Positions 1 through 10,837 of a stretch of DNA of 64,000 bases are shown here, in pieces. Position numbers and translations under genes: made by a program. Below the pieces are notes generated by a model. It did not search any database and was not told the DNA's origin. It was given only the letters and a program-made list of their open reading frames with translations. Every line of letters begins with the position of its first letter. Position 1 is the first letter of the stretch. Origin of the DNA: Pseudoalteromonas rubra (lineage in GTDB: Bacteria > Pseudomonadota > Gammaproteobacteria > Enterobacterales > Alteromonadaceae); NCBI RefSeq assembly GCF_005887095.1, contig NZ_PNCI01000001.1, positions 62,001-126,000 on the forward strand, written 5' to 3'.

Positions 1-65
1 TTAACGGTCTGCTTTTACTTGAATGTCTGGCCTGATGCGCCATCGCCGAGCGTAACGAAACACTT

Positions 66-114
66 ATACCAATTTTACTTAATACCTGTTCAATTTGAAG
101 GCGCAAATTGGTAT
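66..114. repeat. Inverted repeat, REP-like
   Basis: Perfect 10-base arms (ATACCAATTT at 66-75 and AAATTGGTAT at 105-114) enclose a 29-base loop. No gene covers the first 268 bases with confidence, so this element and the preceding 65 bases are the only structure there. ATACCAATTT-type intergenic repeats are, from memory, common in Alteromonadales, but only one clear copy lies in this window, so repetition is an inference. Confidence 0.35.
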
Positions 115-268
115 TAATTCGTTTGTTTGCTAACTCAAAATACACGGACATTTATCCTGTGCTCTTGAATGCATACCACTTATCATAGTAAGGTTTGTGC
201 TGTTTCAAAGACTGAAAATCACCCTACCCATGGATCCGGGCCAGCGTGTTTGGGTGAGCCTATTTTAT

Positions 269-541
269 ATGGACAAAAACATGATAAATATATTGTTTGA
301 TATCATTGGTATGACGGGTACTTTCCTGGTGGTTGGTGCGTTCTTTTTGCTGCAACTGGACAAAGTGCGTCCCGATGGCATTAAGTACAATATGATGAAC
401 CTAAGTGGTGCCATTTTGCTGCTGATCAGTCTTTGCTATAACTTTAACCTAGCAAGTTTTGTGATCGAATTATTCTGGATCGCTGCGTCTTTAATCGGTC
501 TGTACAAGTACTTTAAAAAACGCAGGCTTGCGGTTGCTTAA
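269..541 (+). CDS. Small membrane protein, CBU_0592-like
   Basis: A 90-residue protein with about three hydrophobic helices: residues 6-24, then a pair around 40-75 that includes an NLSGAILLLISLCYN stretch. It ends in a basic tail (KYFKKRR). The pattern of an N-terminal helix followed by a conserved N-x-x-G-A-x-L segment resembles the CBU_0592 family of small inner-membrane proteins, whose function is unknown. I chose the ATG at 269; the frame stays open to a GTG at 197, but the extra 24 residues are polar and unlike the family. The gene stands alone, followed by about 270 bases before a TonB receptor. Family assignment is from recall, so moderate confidence. Confidence 0.6.
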   Translation: MDKNMINILFDIIGMTGTFLVVGAFFLLQLDKVRPDGIKYNMMNLSGAILLLISLCYNFNLASFVIELFWIAASLIGLYKYFKKRRLAVA

Positions 542-815
542 AGTCAGGCTTGGGCAGTGCATTTGTGTATGTACTGCTTCTCCCCTATTTGTGAAAATAA
601 GCTACTCTATTATTTATTAAATATGCAATAAATGTTCATATTTAACTATCCTTCCTCGTGCTTTTTTACTAACCTTATTTCAATAACCCACTCAAAAATC
701 ACAAAAAACTTGCGAAGTGTCCCTGTCTGCGTAATATTGAAATTGAGATACAAAATCGTTGTTTGATTTTTGTGTTACATGGCAACTGTTTATGTGTGAA
801 TGCGTCGTTGAGCGA

Positions 816-2813
816 ATGAGTATGAAAAAGATTCTGTTACCTTTGAGTATAGCTTTGCTCAGTTGTCCACTCTTTGCTAGCGAGGAGGCTTTGTTTGAGC
901 TGACGTTCGAGGAGTTGATGGATGTAACCGTGGAGTTGGCCAGTAAAACGTCCGAGACGGCACAGTCAGTCCCTTCCAGTGTCACGCTATTTTCCCGGCA
1001 GCAGATTTCTTTGCTCGGCATTCGCAACGTTTATGAATTAATGAACTTTGTCCCGGGTTTCCAGTCCACTCGCGGGGATTGGGTAGGGAGTGTGCCCAAA
1101 GAGCATGCCAGGGGCGTGTATCTTGACAATGGTAACATCCTGATCATGTTAAATGGCCAGCGTCTGAATGATGCGTCCTTTGGCAAGGCGTCGGTGTACG
1201 CACCTTTTATACCTGTAGAAGTCGTTGATAAAGTCGAGTTCATTCGTGGTCCCGGCTCTGCACTTTATGGCAGCAATGCGTTTTTAGGTGTTATGAACAT
1301 AGTGACACGCCAGTCGGACAGCCAGTTACAAATTGGTCTTGGCTTGCACCAGAGCAAACAAGCTTCGCTAAGCTACAGTAAGGGACATGGTACGGAGTAT
1401 GCTTTTTATGCCAATGTGAGCGCTTATGAAACCGCCGGCGAAAGCTATGATATTCAGCAAGTGCGCGATCCTCAGTCAAATGTGTTTGTTGAGTTTGGCG
1501 GAAGATGGGGCGCGTTCAGTGCATCACTTCATCTGACCCGGACAAGGCTTGATGAATTTATGAATCTGGCGAGTTACAGTCAGGAAAATTTTCATACCAG
1601 TCGTAACCTAGGTGCAAAACTTACCCATCAGACCTCGTTGTCAGACTCCTTAGAGAGTGACCTGACGCTGAGTTTTATTCAACATGATATTGATAGCGCC
1701 GGTCTGATTGCCACAGCAGAAGAGCTGGGCTTGCAACAGGACTTCTTTAATGGGCCTAAATGGCAGTCTGAAGATCTCACTTTAAACTGGGATTTGGCCT
1801 ACCAGCATAGTAAAGATCTGATGGTACATTGGGGGCTGGAATATTCGCTGGAAGAGCAATCTGAGGCGGGTACTTATACCTCACATTATGACCCCGACAG
1901 CGGACAAATTATTCTAGCAGATGACTACTATCTTGGCGGCATTCAGCCTTTGAATGAGTTTGCTGCATTTGACAGTCTGAAACAGGACTTCGACTCTTAT
2001 GCAGCCTACCTGCAACTGAGATATCAATTGAATGAGCAGCTCACTGTATTCACTGGGCTAAGGTTTGATGAGTTTATAGATATAGACAATAAGTTATCGC
2101 CGCGCATCGCGACCGTTTATCAGGTTAATCCGCATCATGTACTAAAAGTACAATACGGAGAGTCTTTTCGCATACCTGTCAGCAATGAATTGAACTCAAA
2201 TGATGACATTACCCGGGGCAACCCGCAACTCCAGTCAGAAAACATCAAAACAACGGAACTGGTCTGGCATATGGAGTATGCACGCTGGCAGGTGGACTTA
2301 GTCTTGTTTGAGAATCAACTGGACGATTTTATCAGCCTTGAACCTGTCGATGCTGTGCAAAGTCGCTTTACTTTCAGTAATTCTTACTCTTCGACAATGC
2401 AGGGCCTCGAAGCCAGTGCATCCTTTGAGCTCAGTGAGTCAAGCTGGTTCAAGCTCAACTATACCCAGCATTTTGACGACCCATTTAGCGCCAGTTATAA
2501 GCGTTTTGGTTCCTGGCAACTGAATCATCAGTTTGGCCGCTTTCAGGTTGGCCTCAATGGTGTCTGGCGAGCTCAGGTTAAAGTTTTCCCAGTCTTAGTT
2601 CCTGATGACCCGGATTTTCAGCATTATGAGCAAAAAGCACACTGGTTGATTGGAGGTACGCTTACCTGGCATATCGCCTCGAATAAACAACTCAGGTTAA
2701 AAGCGCAAAACCTCTTTGATGAAAAGACCAATGCATTCGACCCTCGAGTATTTGATGGGCGTGTACCGCAGCGGGGACAACAGCTGTTGCTGCAATATGC
2801 TCACTCATTTTAA
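816..2813 (+). CDS. TonB-dependent outer-membrane receptor
   Basis: A 665-residue outer-membrane active transporter. A signal peptide (MSMKKILLPLSIALLSCPLFA) is followed by a short region with the TonB-box-like segment EELMDVTVELASK, then a plug domain (residues about 45-170) with the typical VEFIRGPGSALYGSNAFLGV stretch, and a beta-barrel rich in alternating aromatic residues that ends in a C-terminal Phe, as expected for BAM-assembled barrels. The open frame extends upstream, but the signal peptide fixes the start at the ATG at 816 (or 822). The substrate is not evident; the plug is of the siderophore/cobalamin type. I see no convincing Fur box upstream and no transport partner gene beside it. 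Confidence 0.85.
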   Translation: MSMKKILLPLSIALLSCPLFASEEALFELTFEELMDVTVELASKTSETAQSVPSSVTLFSRQQISLLGIRNVYELMNFVPGFQSTRGDWVGSVPKEHARGVYLDNGNILIMLNGQRLNDASFGKASVYAPFIPVEVVDKVEFIRGPGSALYGSNAFLGVMNIVTRQSDSQLQIGLGLHQSKQASLSYSKGHGTEYAFYANVSAYETAGESYDIQQVRDPQSNVFVEFGGRWGAFSASLHLTRTRLDEFMNLASYSQENFHTSRNLGAKLTHQTSLSDSLESDLTLSFIQHDIDSAGLIATAEELGLQQDFFNGPKWQSEDLTLNWDLAYQHSKDLMVHWGLEYSLEEQSEAGTYTSHYDPDSGQIILADDYYLGGIQPLNEFAAFDSLKQDFDSYAAYLQLRYQLNEQLTVFTGLRFDEFIDIDNKLSPRIATVYQVNPHHVLKVQYGESFRIPVSNELNSNDDITRGNPQLQSENIKTTELVWHMEYARWQVDLVLFENQLDDFISLEPVDAVQSRFTFSNSYSSTMQGLEASASFELSESSWFKLNYTQHFDDPFSASYKRFGSWQLNHQFGRFQVGLNGVWRAQVKVFPVLVPDDPDFQHYEQKAHWLIGGTLTWHIASNKQLRLKAQNLFDEKTNAFDPRVFDGRVPQRGQQLLLQYAHSF

Positions 2814-2989
2814 GCTGTCGCCGCCAGTTCTATTCATGTCCATCCAGTTTAATACCCGGGCGACCGAGAGGGTTTGATACAAGCACCTTTAATCTTAATT
2901 TTTAAAAGAAAATTCTGGTTGGTCTATGCAGCATTTATGATTGTTCTTATAATAAAGACACTCAATCCTTTACTATTTTGCAGTTAATA

Positions 2990-3493
2990 ATGAAACCACT
3001 TATCTTTGTGATGTTAGTTCTTCTGAGTGCGTGCTCATCAGTGCCTCAGGCTCCTATGGTAAATAGCGAGTTGCCGAAGGTGACCTACAAGGGCAGAGGT
3101 GCAGCAGCCGGTCCTATGTTGGTTGGCGCAATGGGGCCTGTTGGTATAGCAGTTGGGTTTGCAATAGACGAGGGAATAGCAAAGGAGATTGGTTCGGCAC
3201 TGAAAGAGTCGCAGGTGCAAGGCGAAAAAGAGCTGGCCAATGTCATTGCTGAGCAATTCCCTGAGGCATCATCGGTAAAAATGCTTTCTCTGGATTTTAA
3301 AGCGCAGCGGGGCAATGATGATTTTGCTTTCGCAACGGTTGAGCTGCGCTTTCGCTCAAAAGAAGATGAATGGCAATTATGTTTGCAAACTAACCCTGGC
3401 GATTTGTCGGCACTAAAGGAAGCGTCACTTGGCTGGTCTCTTATCGTGGAATCAATCTCAGCCAATCGCGTATGCAAAGAAAGCCAAGACTAA
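2990..3493 (+). CDS. Putative lipoprotein with glycine-rich segment
   Basis: A 167-residue predicted lipoprotein. The signal peptide ends in the lipobox LLSAC, so Cys15 would be lipidated. Residues about 37-62 form a Gly/Ala-rich hydrophobic segment (AAAGPMLVGAMGPVGIAVGF) like the glycine-zipper segments of outer-membrane lipoproteins. The rest is a soluble alpha/beta region with one Cys pair (WQLCL and RVCKE). I do not recognise a named family. The ATG at 2990 is preferred over an in-frame TTG at 2978 because it starts the signal peptide. No operon partner: 176 bases separate it from the receptor upstream and about 350 from the protease downstream. Confidence 0.6.
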   Translation: MKPLIFVMLVLLSACSSVPQAPMVNSELPKVTYKGRGAAAGPMLVGAMGPVGIAVGFAIDEGIAKEIGSALKESQVQGEKELANVIAEQFPEASSVKMLSLDFKAQRGNDDFAFATVELRFRSKEDEWQLCLQTNPGDLSALKEASLGWSLIVESISANRVCKESQD

Positions 3494-3846
3494 CGACCAT
3501 TATACTCTAAATCATGTTTTGTTATAATGTATCATTGATGGTTTTTCAACTTCGAATCAAACACTGTAGAACTTAACATCACTCCATATGTAACATAATC
3601 CTTACATAAGCTGTTTAAAAGGAGCCACTGTGCAGTCGAGTTTTACATCTAAGTTTATGTAAATAAAGCTAATGTTTATAGGTGTGTCTTTGTAAACATA
3701 AAAACAATCAAAGGTTAATAAAAGTTTATTTTTGTAGCTTTCTAACTAGTCTTCATGTTGCGCACTCATTAACGGAGTGCTTGGTGAAGTGATCGTAAAA
3801 GAACCGCTCACTAAACAAAACAACAAGTAATCATGGAGCAAATTAA
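3494..3846 (+). promoter_or_regulatory. AT-rich leader of the M4 protease gene
   Basis: This 353-base gap is AT-rich and should hold the promoter and a long 5' leader for the protease at 3847. Two items stand out. A ten-codon frame with a good Shine-Dalgarno (AAAAGGAG at 3617-3624) runs from GTG 3630 to TAA 3662. A hairpin GCACTC-ATTAACG-GAGTGC lies at 3762-3780. I see no clear sigma-70 hexamer pair. Confidence 0.3.
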
Positions 3847-6036
<2,190 letters not shown>

Positions 6037-6046
6037 TCGCTGAACA

Positions 6047-6070
6047 GGGGAGCATATTGCTCCCTTTTTT
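6047..6070 (+). terminator. Rho-independent terminator
   Basis: Stem GGGAGCA / TGCTCCC (6048-6054 and 6058-6064) with a 3-base loop, followed directly by six T. It ends the M4 protease transcript. Confidence 0.85.
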
Positions 6071-6106
6071 AATGTTCATTTATCTAATTTACAAAGAGGT
6101 GTTGCG

Positions 6107-7978
6107 ATGACAACTCAACGACCAGTTCGCATCCTGAGCCTGGTTTTGGCTGCGAACTTTACACTTTTCTCTCAGGGCGCTGCGTTTGCAAATACGCCGT
6201 CTGGCGCAGAGAATCCCTGGATAACCATAGACACAATGGCAGGCCAGCATTATCAATTACAAAACCTGCTGACAGGCAGGCACATCGAAGCAGAAGCCAG
6301 TACCGTACCTGGTATTAGTATCGCTCAGATCAATGATATTGAGCACGGTGAGCTGAGTCATTTTATGCATGAAAACTACCACCGTTGTGGCGGATTTGTG
6401 GCACATGCTTCCAAATATGAAGCCCTGCAATATCTGGCCGACCTGCAGGGCGCGCTCAATAGTCAGCCTTTACAGGCCTATACGATTGATAACCCGACAA
6501 TGGTGAATGCCATGATAGCTGAGGTGAGCACGTCGAGTTTGGACAGCACGGTCGCAAATCTGACCTCGTTTCACAATCGCTATTACACCCAGCAAACGGG
6601 CGTCGACGCTGCGCAATGGATAAAGCAAAACTGGCAGACGATAGCGCAGTCTCGCAGCGACATTAGTGTCGATTATTATACGCATAACTGGTCGCAGTCA
6701 TCCGTTGTGGCAACGATTAACGGCGCTGAAAATGCCAACGAAATAGTGATCATTGGCGGTCACCTGGACTCTATCAACCAGTCCAGCCCTTTGGCAGGTC
6801 GAGCTCCGGGAGCCGATGATAATGCATCTGGTATAGCGGTGTTAACCGAGGCACTTAAAGCGCTTGTCGCTTCTGGCTATAAACCGCAGCGGACTATTCA
6901 GATCATGGGCTTTGCGGCAGAAGAAGTGGGCTTAAGGGGCTCCAAAGCGATTGCACAGGACTATAAGTCTCAGGGCAAAAATGTGGTTGGCATGGTGCAG
7001 TTTGATATGACCGGAAATCATGGTAGCAGTCAGGACATTGTCATGATGACGGACTATACCAACAGCGGCCAGAATCAGTTTCTGGCGCAATTGCTAGACG
7101 CTTACTTACCAACCTTAAGTTACGGCTACGATCAGTGTGGATATGGATGTTCAGATCATGCCTCCTGGTTTGCGCAAGGGTTTGCAGCCTCAATGCCATT
7201 TGAGTCACGTATGTCAGAGATAAACCGCAAGATACATACAATTAATGATACGGTTTTTGACGCCACCCATGCGAGCAAGTTTGCCAAACTGGCCGTGGCC
7301 TATTTGGCTGAAATGGGTAAGAATGCCGGAGATTTGCCCCCCCCGGATCCAGGTAAACTACAAAATGGTGTGCCAAAAACGGGCATCAGTGGGGCCGCTA
7401 AGTCTCAGCATGACTTTTCACTTGAGGTGCCTGCTGTCAGCAGTAACCTGGTGTTTAAAACTTCAGGTGGTTCCGGCGACGCCGACCTCTACGTGAAATA
7501 TGGTTCGAGGCCAACACTGCAAAGCTATGACTGCAAGAGCACAACCTCCAGCAGCAATGAAACTTGCAACATGAGTTCGGCTAACGAAGGCACCTATTAT
7601 GTGATGGTGGAAGCCTGGAACGAAATACAGAATGTCACGCTTGTTGGTGAATATCAGCAAGGGGGTGGTACGCCGACACCTGTCAATCGAACAGAGAGTA
7701 GTCTGTCCGTTGGGCAAGGTCAGTGGATCAACTTCACGCAGCAATTGGGCAGTGGATATCAGACGCTAACCGTGACCTTGTCTGGCGGGGTAGGAGATGG
7801 CGATCTGTATGTTAAATTTGGCACGCAGGTGAGTGACAATAGCTATGATTGTCGACCCTACAAAAACGGCAATTCTGAAACCTGTACGTTTAGTACGCCA
7901 AATACAGGTACCTGGTACATTGGGGTAAGGGGTTACCAAAGTGCCAGCGGCATGACGTTGTCGATATCGGCACAATAA
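6107..7978 (+). CDS. Secreted M28 aminopeptidase with two PPC domains
   Basis: A 623-residue secreted zinc aminopeptidase of family M28, like the leucyl aminopeptidases of Vibrio proteolyticus and Aeromonas. The signal peptide ends near AAFA. After a prodomain, the catalytic core (about residues 190-400) shows every metal site: His219 in GGHLDS, the Asp237/Asp238 pair in GADDNASG, the Glu272/Glu273 pair in AAEEVG, Asp300 in QFDMTGN and His351 in GCSDHASW. Two PPC domains close the protein. It starts at an ATG behind AAAGAGG. The M4 gene upstream is separated from it by a terminator, so it likely has its own promoter, but together they suit stepwise peptide degradation. A run of eight C (7337-7344) encodes the linker ahead of the PPC domains. 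Confidence 0.95.
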   Translation: MTTQRPVRILSLVLAANFTLFSQGAAFANTPSGAENPWITIDTMAGQHYQLQNLLTGRHIEAEASTVPGISIAQINDIEHGELSHFMHENYHRCGGFVAHASKYEALQYLADLQGALNSQPLQAYTIDNPTMVNAMIAEVSTSSLDSTVANLTSFHNRYYTQQTGVDAAQWIKQNWQTIAQSRSDISVDYYTHNWSQSSVVATINGAENANEIVIIGGHLDSINQSSPLAGRAPGADDNASGIAVLTEALKALVASGYKPQRTIQIMGFAAEEVGLRGSKAIAQDYKSQGKNVVGMVQFDMTGNHGSSQDIVMMTDYTNSGQNQFLAQLLDAYLPTLSYGYDQCGYGCSDHASWFAQGFAASMPFESRMSEINRKIHTINDTVFDATHASKFAKLAVAYLAEMGKNAGDLPPPDPGKLQNGVPKTGISGAAKSQHDFSLEVPAVSSNLVFKTSGGSGDADLYVKYGSRPTLQSYDCKSTTSSSNETCNMSSANEGTYYVMVEAWNEIQNVTLVGEYQQGGGTPTPVNRTESSLSVGQGQWINFTQQLGSGYQTLTVTLSGGVGDGDLYVKFGTQVSDNSYDCRPYKNGNSETCTFSTPNTGTWYIGVRGYQSASGMTLSISAQ

Positions 7979-8056
7979 AGCGATTTTCCATACTCTGTAC
8001 TTATTTTACTGGCATAATAGACACCGAGTGTTAAATCCAGGTAAAAAATATAAAGA

Positions 8057-9508
8057 ATGGATAATTTAAAAAAATCAAAACTCTGGACCGATCGGCTGTG
8101 TCTGCTGCTCGGTCCTGCTTTTATGTTGCTGACCTGTTTTACAGCCCCGCCCGAGGGGATGAGTGTCGAAGCATGGCGCACAGGCGGACTGGCTGTTTGG
8201 CTGGGAATATGGTGGGTGAGCGAAGTGGTGCCAATTCCTGCTACTTCTCTGGTACCGCTGATCGTAGTGCCGTTGGCGGGTATTAATGACATTAAGTCTG
8301 CTTCTGGTTTGTATGCACACCCCCTTATATTTTTATTTCTGGGCGGCTTTTTGATTTCGATTGCCATGGAAAGGTGGCAGTTACATAAACGAATCGCGCT
8401 GCATACTATGTTGCGAAGCGGTAATAACCCCAAAATGCAAATCCTGGCGATGATGTTGGTGAGTGGCTTTTTATCTATGTGGATCAACAACACAGCCACC
8501 ACGCTTATGATGTTGCCCATTGCACTGTCTGTTATACATGTTTTAAAAGACAATCAGTCTCAGGACAATAATTATGGTATTGCTCTGTTACTGGCCATTG
8601 CCTATAGCGCGAGTCTGGGTGGCGTAGGAACCATAATAGGCACGGCGCCCAATGCGTTGATGGTTGCTTACTTGTGGGAAAACTATCAGATTAAGATTGG
8701 CTTCGCGCAGTGGATGATTATGGCGGTACCTTTCACATTTGGAATGATTTTGCTTTGCTGGTTGTGGTTAACCCGTTTTGCATTCAAAGTCCAAAAGAGC
8801 AACAAGGATACCGACCTGACTCAGATATTTACAAAGCAACTGGGTGAACTGGGCCGTATGAGTCTGGCGGAGAAAAATGTGCTCTTTGTGTTTATCTTTG
8901 CTGCGGTAAGCTGGATCACCCGACCTTATCTGGCCGGTTTGACTGGACTGGATATCACGGATACCGGTATTGCGATGGCAGCTGCGTTACTGTTATTTGT
9001 GTTGCCAGCAAAAGGCGGCAGCGACACGCGCCTGATGGACTGGCAGGCGGCGCAACAGGTTCCCTGGGGAATATTATTGCTATTTGGGGGCGGATTAACG
9101 CTGGCGTCTCAAATCAAAGGCTCCGGACTGGCGGAATATATTGCCAATATGTTGGCGGGCGCGAGTGCTATTCCTCTAATCCTTGGTGTACTGGCGGTTG
9201 CTGCTCTGATTACCTTTTTAACCGAACTGACCAGTAATACGGCGACGGCGGCAGGCTTTTTACCTCTGCTTGGTCCTGTTGCTGAACAAGTTGCTGGTAC
9301 CCCACTAATCTGGGTGATTCCTGCTGCGATGGCAGCAAGCTGCGCGTTTATGATGCCAGTGGCAACTCCGCCTAATGCCATTGTGTTTGGCTCGGGGGAG
9401 ATCAAGATTCGCGATATGATCAAGGCTGGGTTTGTTATGAACCTGTTCGCGATTGTGGTCATCACAACGCTTACTATGGTGGTGGGCAGCAGAGTATTCG
9501 GCTACTGA
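8057..9508 (+). CDS. DASS/SLC13-family Na+:dicarboxylate symporter
   Basis: A 483-residue inner-membrane carrier of the divalent anion:sodium symporter family, which imports succinate, malate, fumarate or related anions with Na+. It has about 11 hydrophobic segments. The two sodium/substrate signature loops are visible: NNT at 144-146 (INNTATTLMMLP) and SNT at 393-395 (LTSNTATAAGFLPLL). The second half ends with the conserved PVATPPNAIVFGSG segment. The length matches bacterial VcINDY-type members (about 460). The start is an ATG with a weak Shine-Dalgarno. It is monocistronic, between the M28 gene 78 bases upstream and a strong bidirectional terminator downstream. The exact substrate cannot be read from sequence. 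Confidence 0.9.
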   Translation: MDNLKKSKLWTDRLCLLLGPAFMLLTCFTAPPEGMSVEAWRTGGLAVWLGIWWVSEVVPIPATSLVPLIVVPLAGINDIKSASGLYAHPLIFLFLGGFLISIAMERWQLHKRIALHTMLRSGNNPKMQILAMMLVSGFLSMWINNTATTLMMLPIALSVIHVLKDNQSQDNNYGIALLLAIAYSASLGGVGTIIGTAPNALMVAYLWENYQIKIGFAQWMIMAVPFTFGMILLCWLWLTRFAFKVQKSNKDTDLTQIFTKQLGELGRMSLAEKNVLFVFIFAAVSWITRPYLAGLTGLDITDTGIAMAAALLLFVLPAKGGSDTRLMDWQAAQQVPWGILLLFGGGLTLASQIKGSGLAEYIANMLAGASAIPLILGVLAVAALITFLTELTSNTATAAGFLPLLGPVAEQVAGTPLIWVIPAAMAASCAFMMPVATPPNAIVFGSGEIKIRDMIKAGFVMNLFAIVVITTLTMVVGSRVFGY

Positions 9509-9530
9509 GGAACCCCTAAGAACAGAGCTC

Positions 9531-9564
9531 AAAAAGACAAGCCGCTATTGCGGCTTGTCTTTTT
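9531..9564. terminator. Bidirectional terminator
   Basis: A perfect 15-base inverted repeat, AAAAAGACAAGCCGC / GCGGCTTGTCTTTTT with loop TATT. It serves the symporter gene on the plus strand and the Sel1 gene on the minus strand, which end on either side. Confidence 0.9.
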
Positions 9565-9585
9565 ATGGAGTTAGATAACGGATGA

Positions 9586-10317
9586 TCAATCCTCAGTGAT
9601 TTGTGAACCTGCGATATAGGTTCCGGCCTGAATTTTATGATAAATGGTATCGGCGATTTCCTGGGCATCTTCTCGTTGCGAGCGCGACATGCTTTTTTCA
9701 TCAAGTCTGCGGCTCGTTGTGGCCGGTCGGTAACCGTTATATTCTGCCAGTGTGTTCCAAATGTAGGAGCGTTGTATGTTTTTCTCGCCACCAAGGCCCT
9801 GATAGTAAAGCAGGGCAAGATTAAACATCGCCAGGGTATAGTTGTTCGCTGCCGCCCGTTCGTACCAGAATTTTGCCTCGTTGTAGTCCTGGGTCACACC
9901 ATCGCCATTGGCATGCATGACGCCAAGATTAAACTGTGCCGCGGGCATATTCTTTCTGGCCGCGGCATTAAACAGATCAACCGCTTTTTGTTTATCAAGC
10001 TTAACGCCCTGGCCCTGATCGTACATTACAGCCAGTGAAAACATGGCATCGGCACTGCCAAGTTTTACAGCTTGTTGCATAAGTTCAGCGGCTTTTCGCG
10101 GGTTTCTGGGTACCCCATATCCGCCTTCATGCATTTTAGCTAACTCGTATATGCCAGGCGCAAACCCCATATCAGCCAGGTATCTGAACTCTTTGAGTGC
10201 AACATCAAATTGCCCGGCATTTGCTGCCGCTATGCCTTCCTCCAGCCCGGCTTTCGCAGCTGGGGCGGCAGCAAGCAAACCCGTAAGGGCCAGTGCGTAA
10301 GTAAGTTTATGCCACAT
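9586..10317 (-). CDS. Sel1-repeat (TPR-like) exported protein
   Basis: A 243-residue protein with a signal peptide (MWHKLTYALALTGLLAAAPAA, cleaved near KAG) and four or so Sel1-like repeats of about 36 residues between residues 30 and 195, with the recurring pattern A-M-F-x-L-A-x-M/L-Y-x-x-G-x-G-V. Sel1 repeats are protein-interaction solenoids; exported members often sit in the periplasm or envelope, and no specific role can be assigned. The ATG at 10317 has an excellent Shine-Dalgarno (AAGGAG, eight bases away). It shares a bidirectional terminator with the symporter gene and has no operon partner. Confidence 0.85.
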   Translation of the reverse strand: MWHKLTYALALTGLLAAAPAAKAGLEEGIAAANAGQFDVALKEFRYLADMGFAPGIYELAKMHEGGYGVPRNPRKAAELMQQAVKLGSADAMFSLAVMYDQGQGVKLDKQKAVDLFNAAARKNMPAAQFNLGVMHANGDGVTQDYNEAKFWYERAAANNYTLAMFNLALLYYQGLGGEKNIQRSYIWNTLAEYNGYRPATTSRRLDEKSMSRSQREDAQEIADTIYHKIQAGTYIAGSQITED

Positions 10318-10615
10318 GTGCGTTCTCCTTAATAACCTATGTTTAAGTCACCAAACATAATACCAAATTAGCGCAAACAGATAGCCAGTTGACCTAACTA
10401 AATTAAACACTATTCGCCGCTATGGACATCCCAACATCGAACAATGCCTCACAATCGCTACGATAGCTTTTTGCGATATGGCTACAACTGCACCATTTCA
10501 TAGTAACGACTTAGCAAATCGCCTGGCAGTAGATGTTGAGTATAGCAGTCTGGAGTTGAAACTGTTTTAGCGAGTGGTTGTACAAAGGGGTTAGTATAAG
10601 CGATTGAGGCATAAT
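10318..10615. other. Gap between the Sel1 gene and the sRNA terminator
   Basis: About 300 bases with no open frame of note. It must contain the minus-strand promoter of the Sel1 gene. I see no repeat, hairpin or operator in it that I can defend; the downstream edge is the terminator of the predicted small RNA. Confidence 0.4.
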
Positions 10616-10638
10616 AAAAAAAGCCCTTTCGGGCTTTT
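10616..10638 (-). terminator. Terminator of the predicted sRNA
   Basis: Read on the minus strand, stem AAAAGCCC / GGGCTTTT with loop GAAA followed by a run of seven T. No gene ends nearby on either strand, so the terminator itself points to an unannotated transcript. Confidence 0.85.
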
Positions 10639-10780
10639 CAGATACATATCAACCGTCACTGATATGAGCAATGTAGCAAGTAAATGAGTACGTTTACCAA
10701 TGCTTCCTGTGAAAAAGCCATTGGCAGATCAACGTTTAATGAAGCCCTGAACGGAGAATAAAGGTGTCTCGAGATTCATT
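10616..10780 (-). ncRNA. ryhB: RyhB-like iron-stress small RNA (predicted)
   Basis: A predicted transcript of about 165 nt. Its promoter has -35 TTGACT (10816-10811), a 17-base spacer and -10 GATAAT (10793-10788), with a Fur-box-like sequence over the -10. It ends in the terminator AAAAGCCC-GAAA-GGGCTTTT, with a tract of seven T in the RNA sense (10622-10616). There is no good open frame. At 10674-10665 it contains ACATTGCTCA, identical over ten bases to the conserved pairing core of Escherichia coli RyhB (ACATTGCTCACATTG). RyhB represses mRNAs of iron-using proteins when Fur releases its promoter. Divergent from ppc. Promoter, Fur site, core motif and terminator all agree in order and strand; family identity is inferred. 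Confidence 0.72.
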
Positions 10781-10799
10781 GAGAATGATTATCACTTAT
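10781..10799 (-). promoter_or_regulatory. Fur-box-like site over sRNA -10
   Basis: The plus-strand bases GAGAATGATTATCACTTAT match 13 of 19 positions of the consensus GATAATGATAATCATTATC, including the central AATGAT-ATCA. The site covers the -10 hexamer of the minus-strand promoter, a position at which Fur would block RNA polymerase. Confidence 0.65.
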
Positions 10800-10818
10800 C
10801 TTTTTTGATAAGTCAATT

Positions 10819-10837
10819 GCAAATGATAATTAATTGC
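10819..10837. promoter_or_regulatory. Second Fur-box-like site between sRNA and ppc
   Basis: GCAAATGATAATTAATTGC matches 13 of 19 consensus positions and abuts the upstream side of the sRNA -35. It could strengthen repression of the sRNA, or act on ppc transcription in the other direction. Confidence 0.5.

Noticed and set aside
553..576. Terminator-like hairpin after the first gene
   Set aside because: The stem is only five bases with a long loop and no following T tract.
7933..8553. 206-residue minus-strand frame
   Set aside because: It overlaps the M28 and symporter genes, and its product is rich in Ile/Ser/Thr with no family. It is an antisense shadow of the symporter gene.
9637..10038. 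133-residue plus-strand frame
   Set aside because: It lies antisense in the Sel1 gene, whose signal peptide and repeats are clear.
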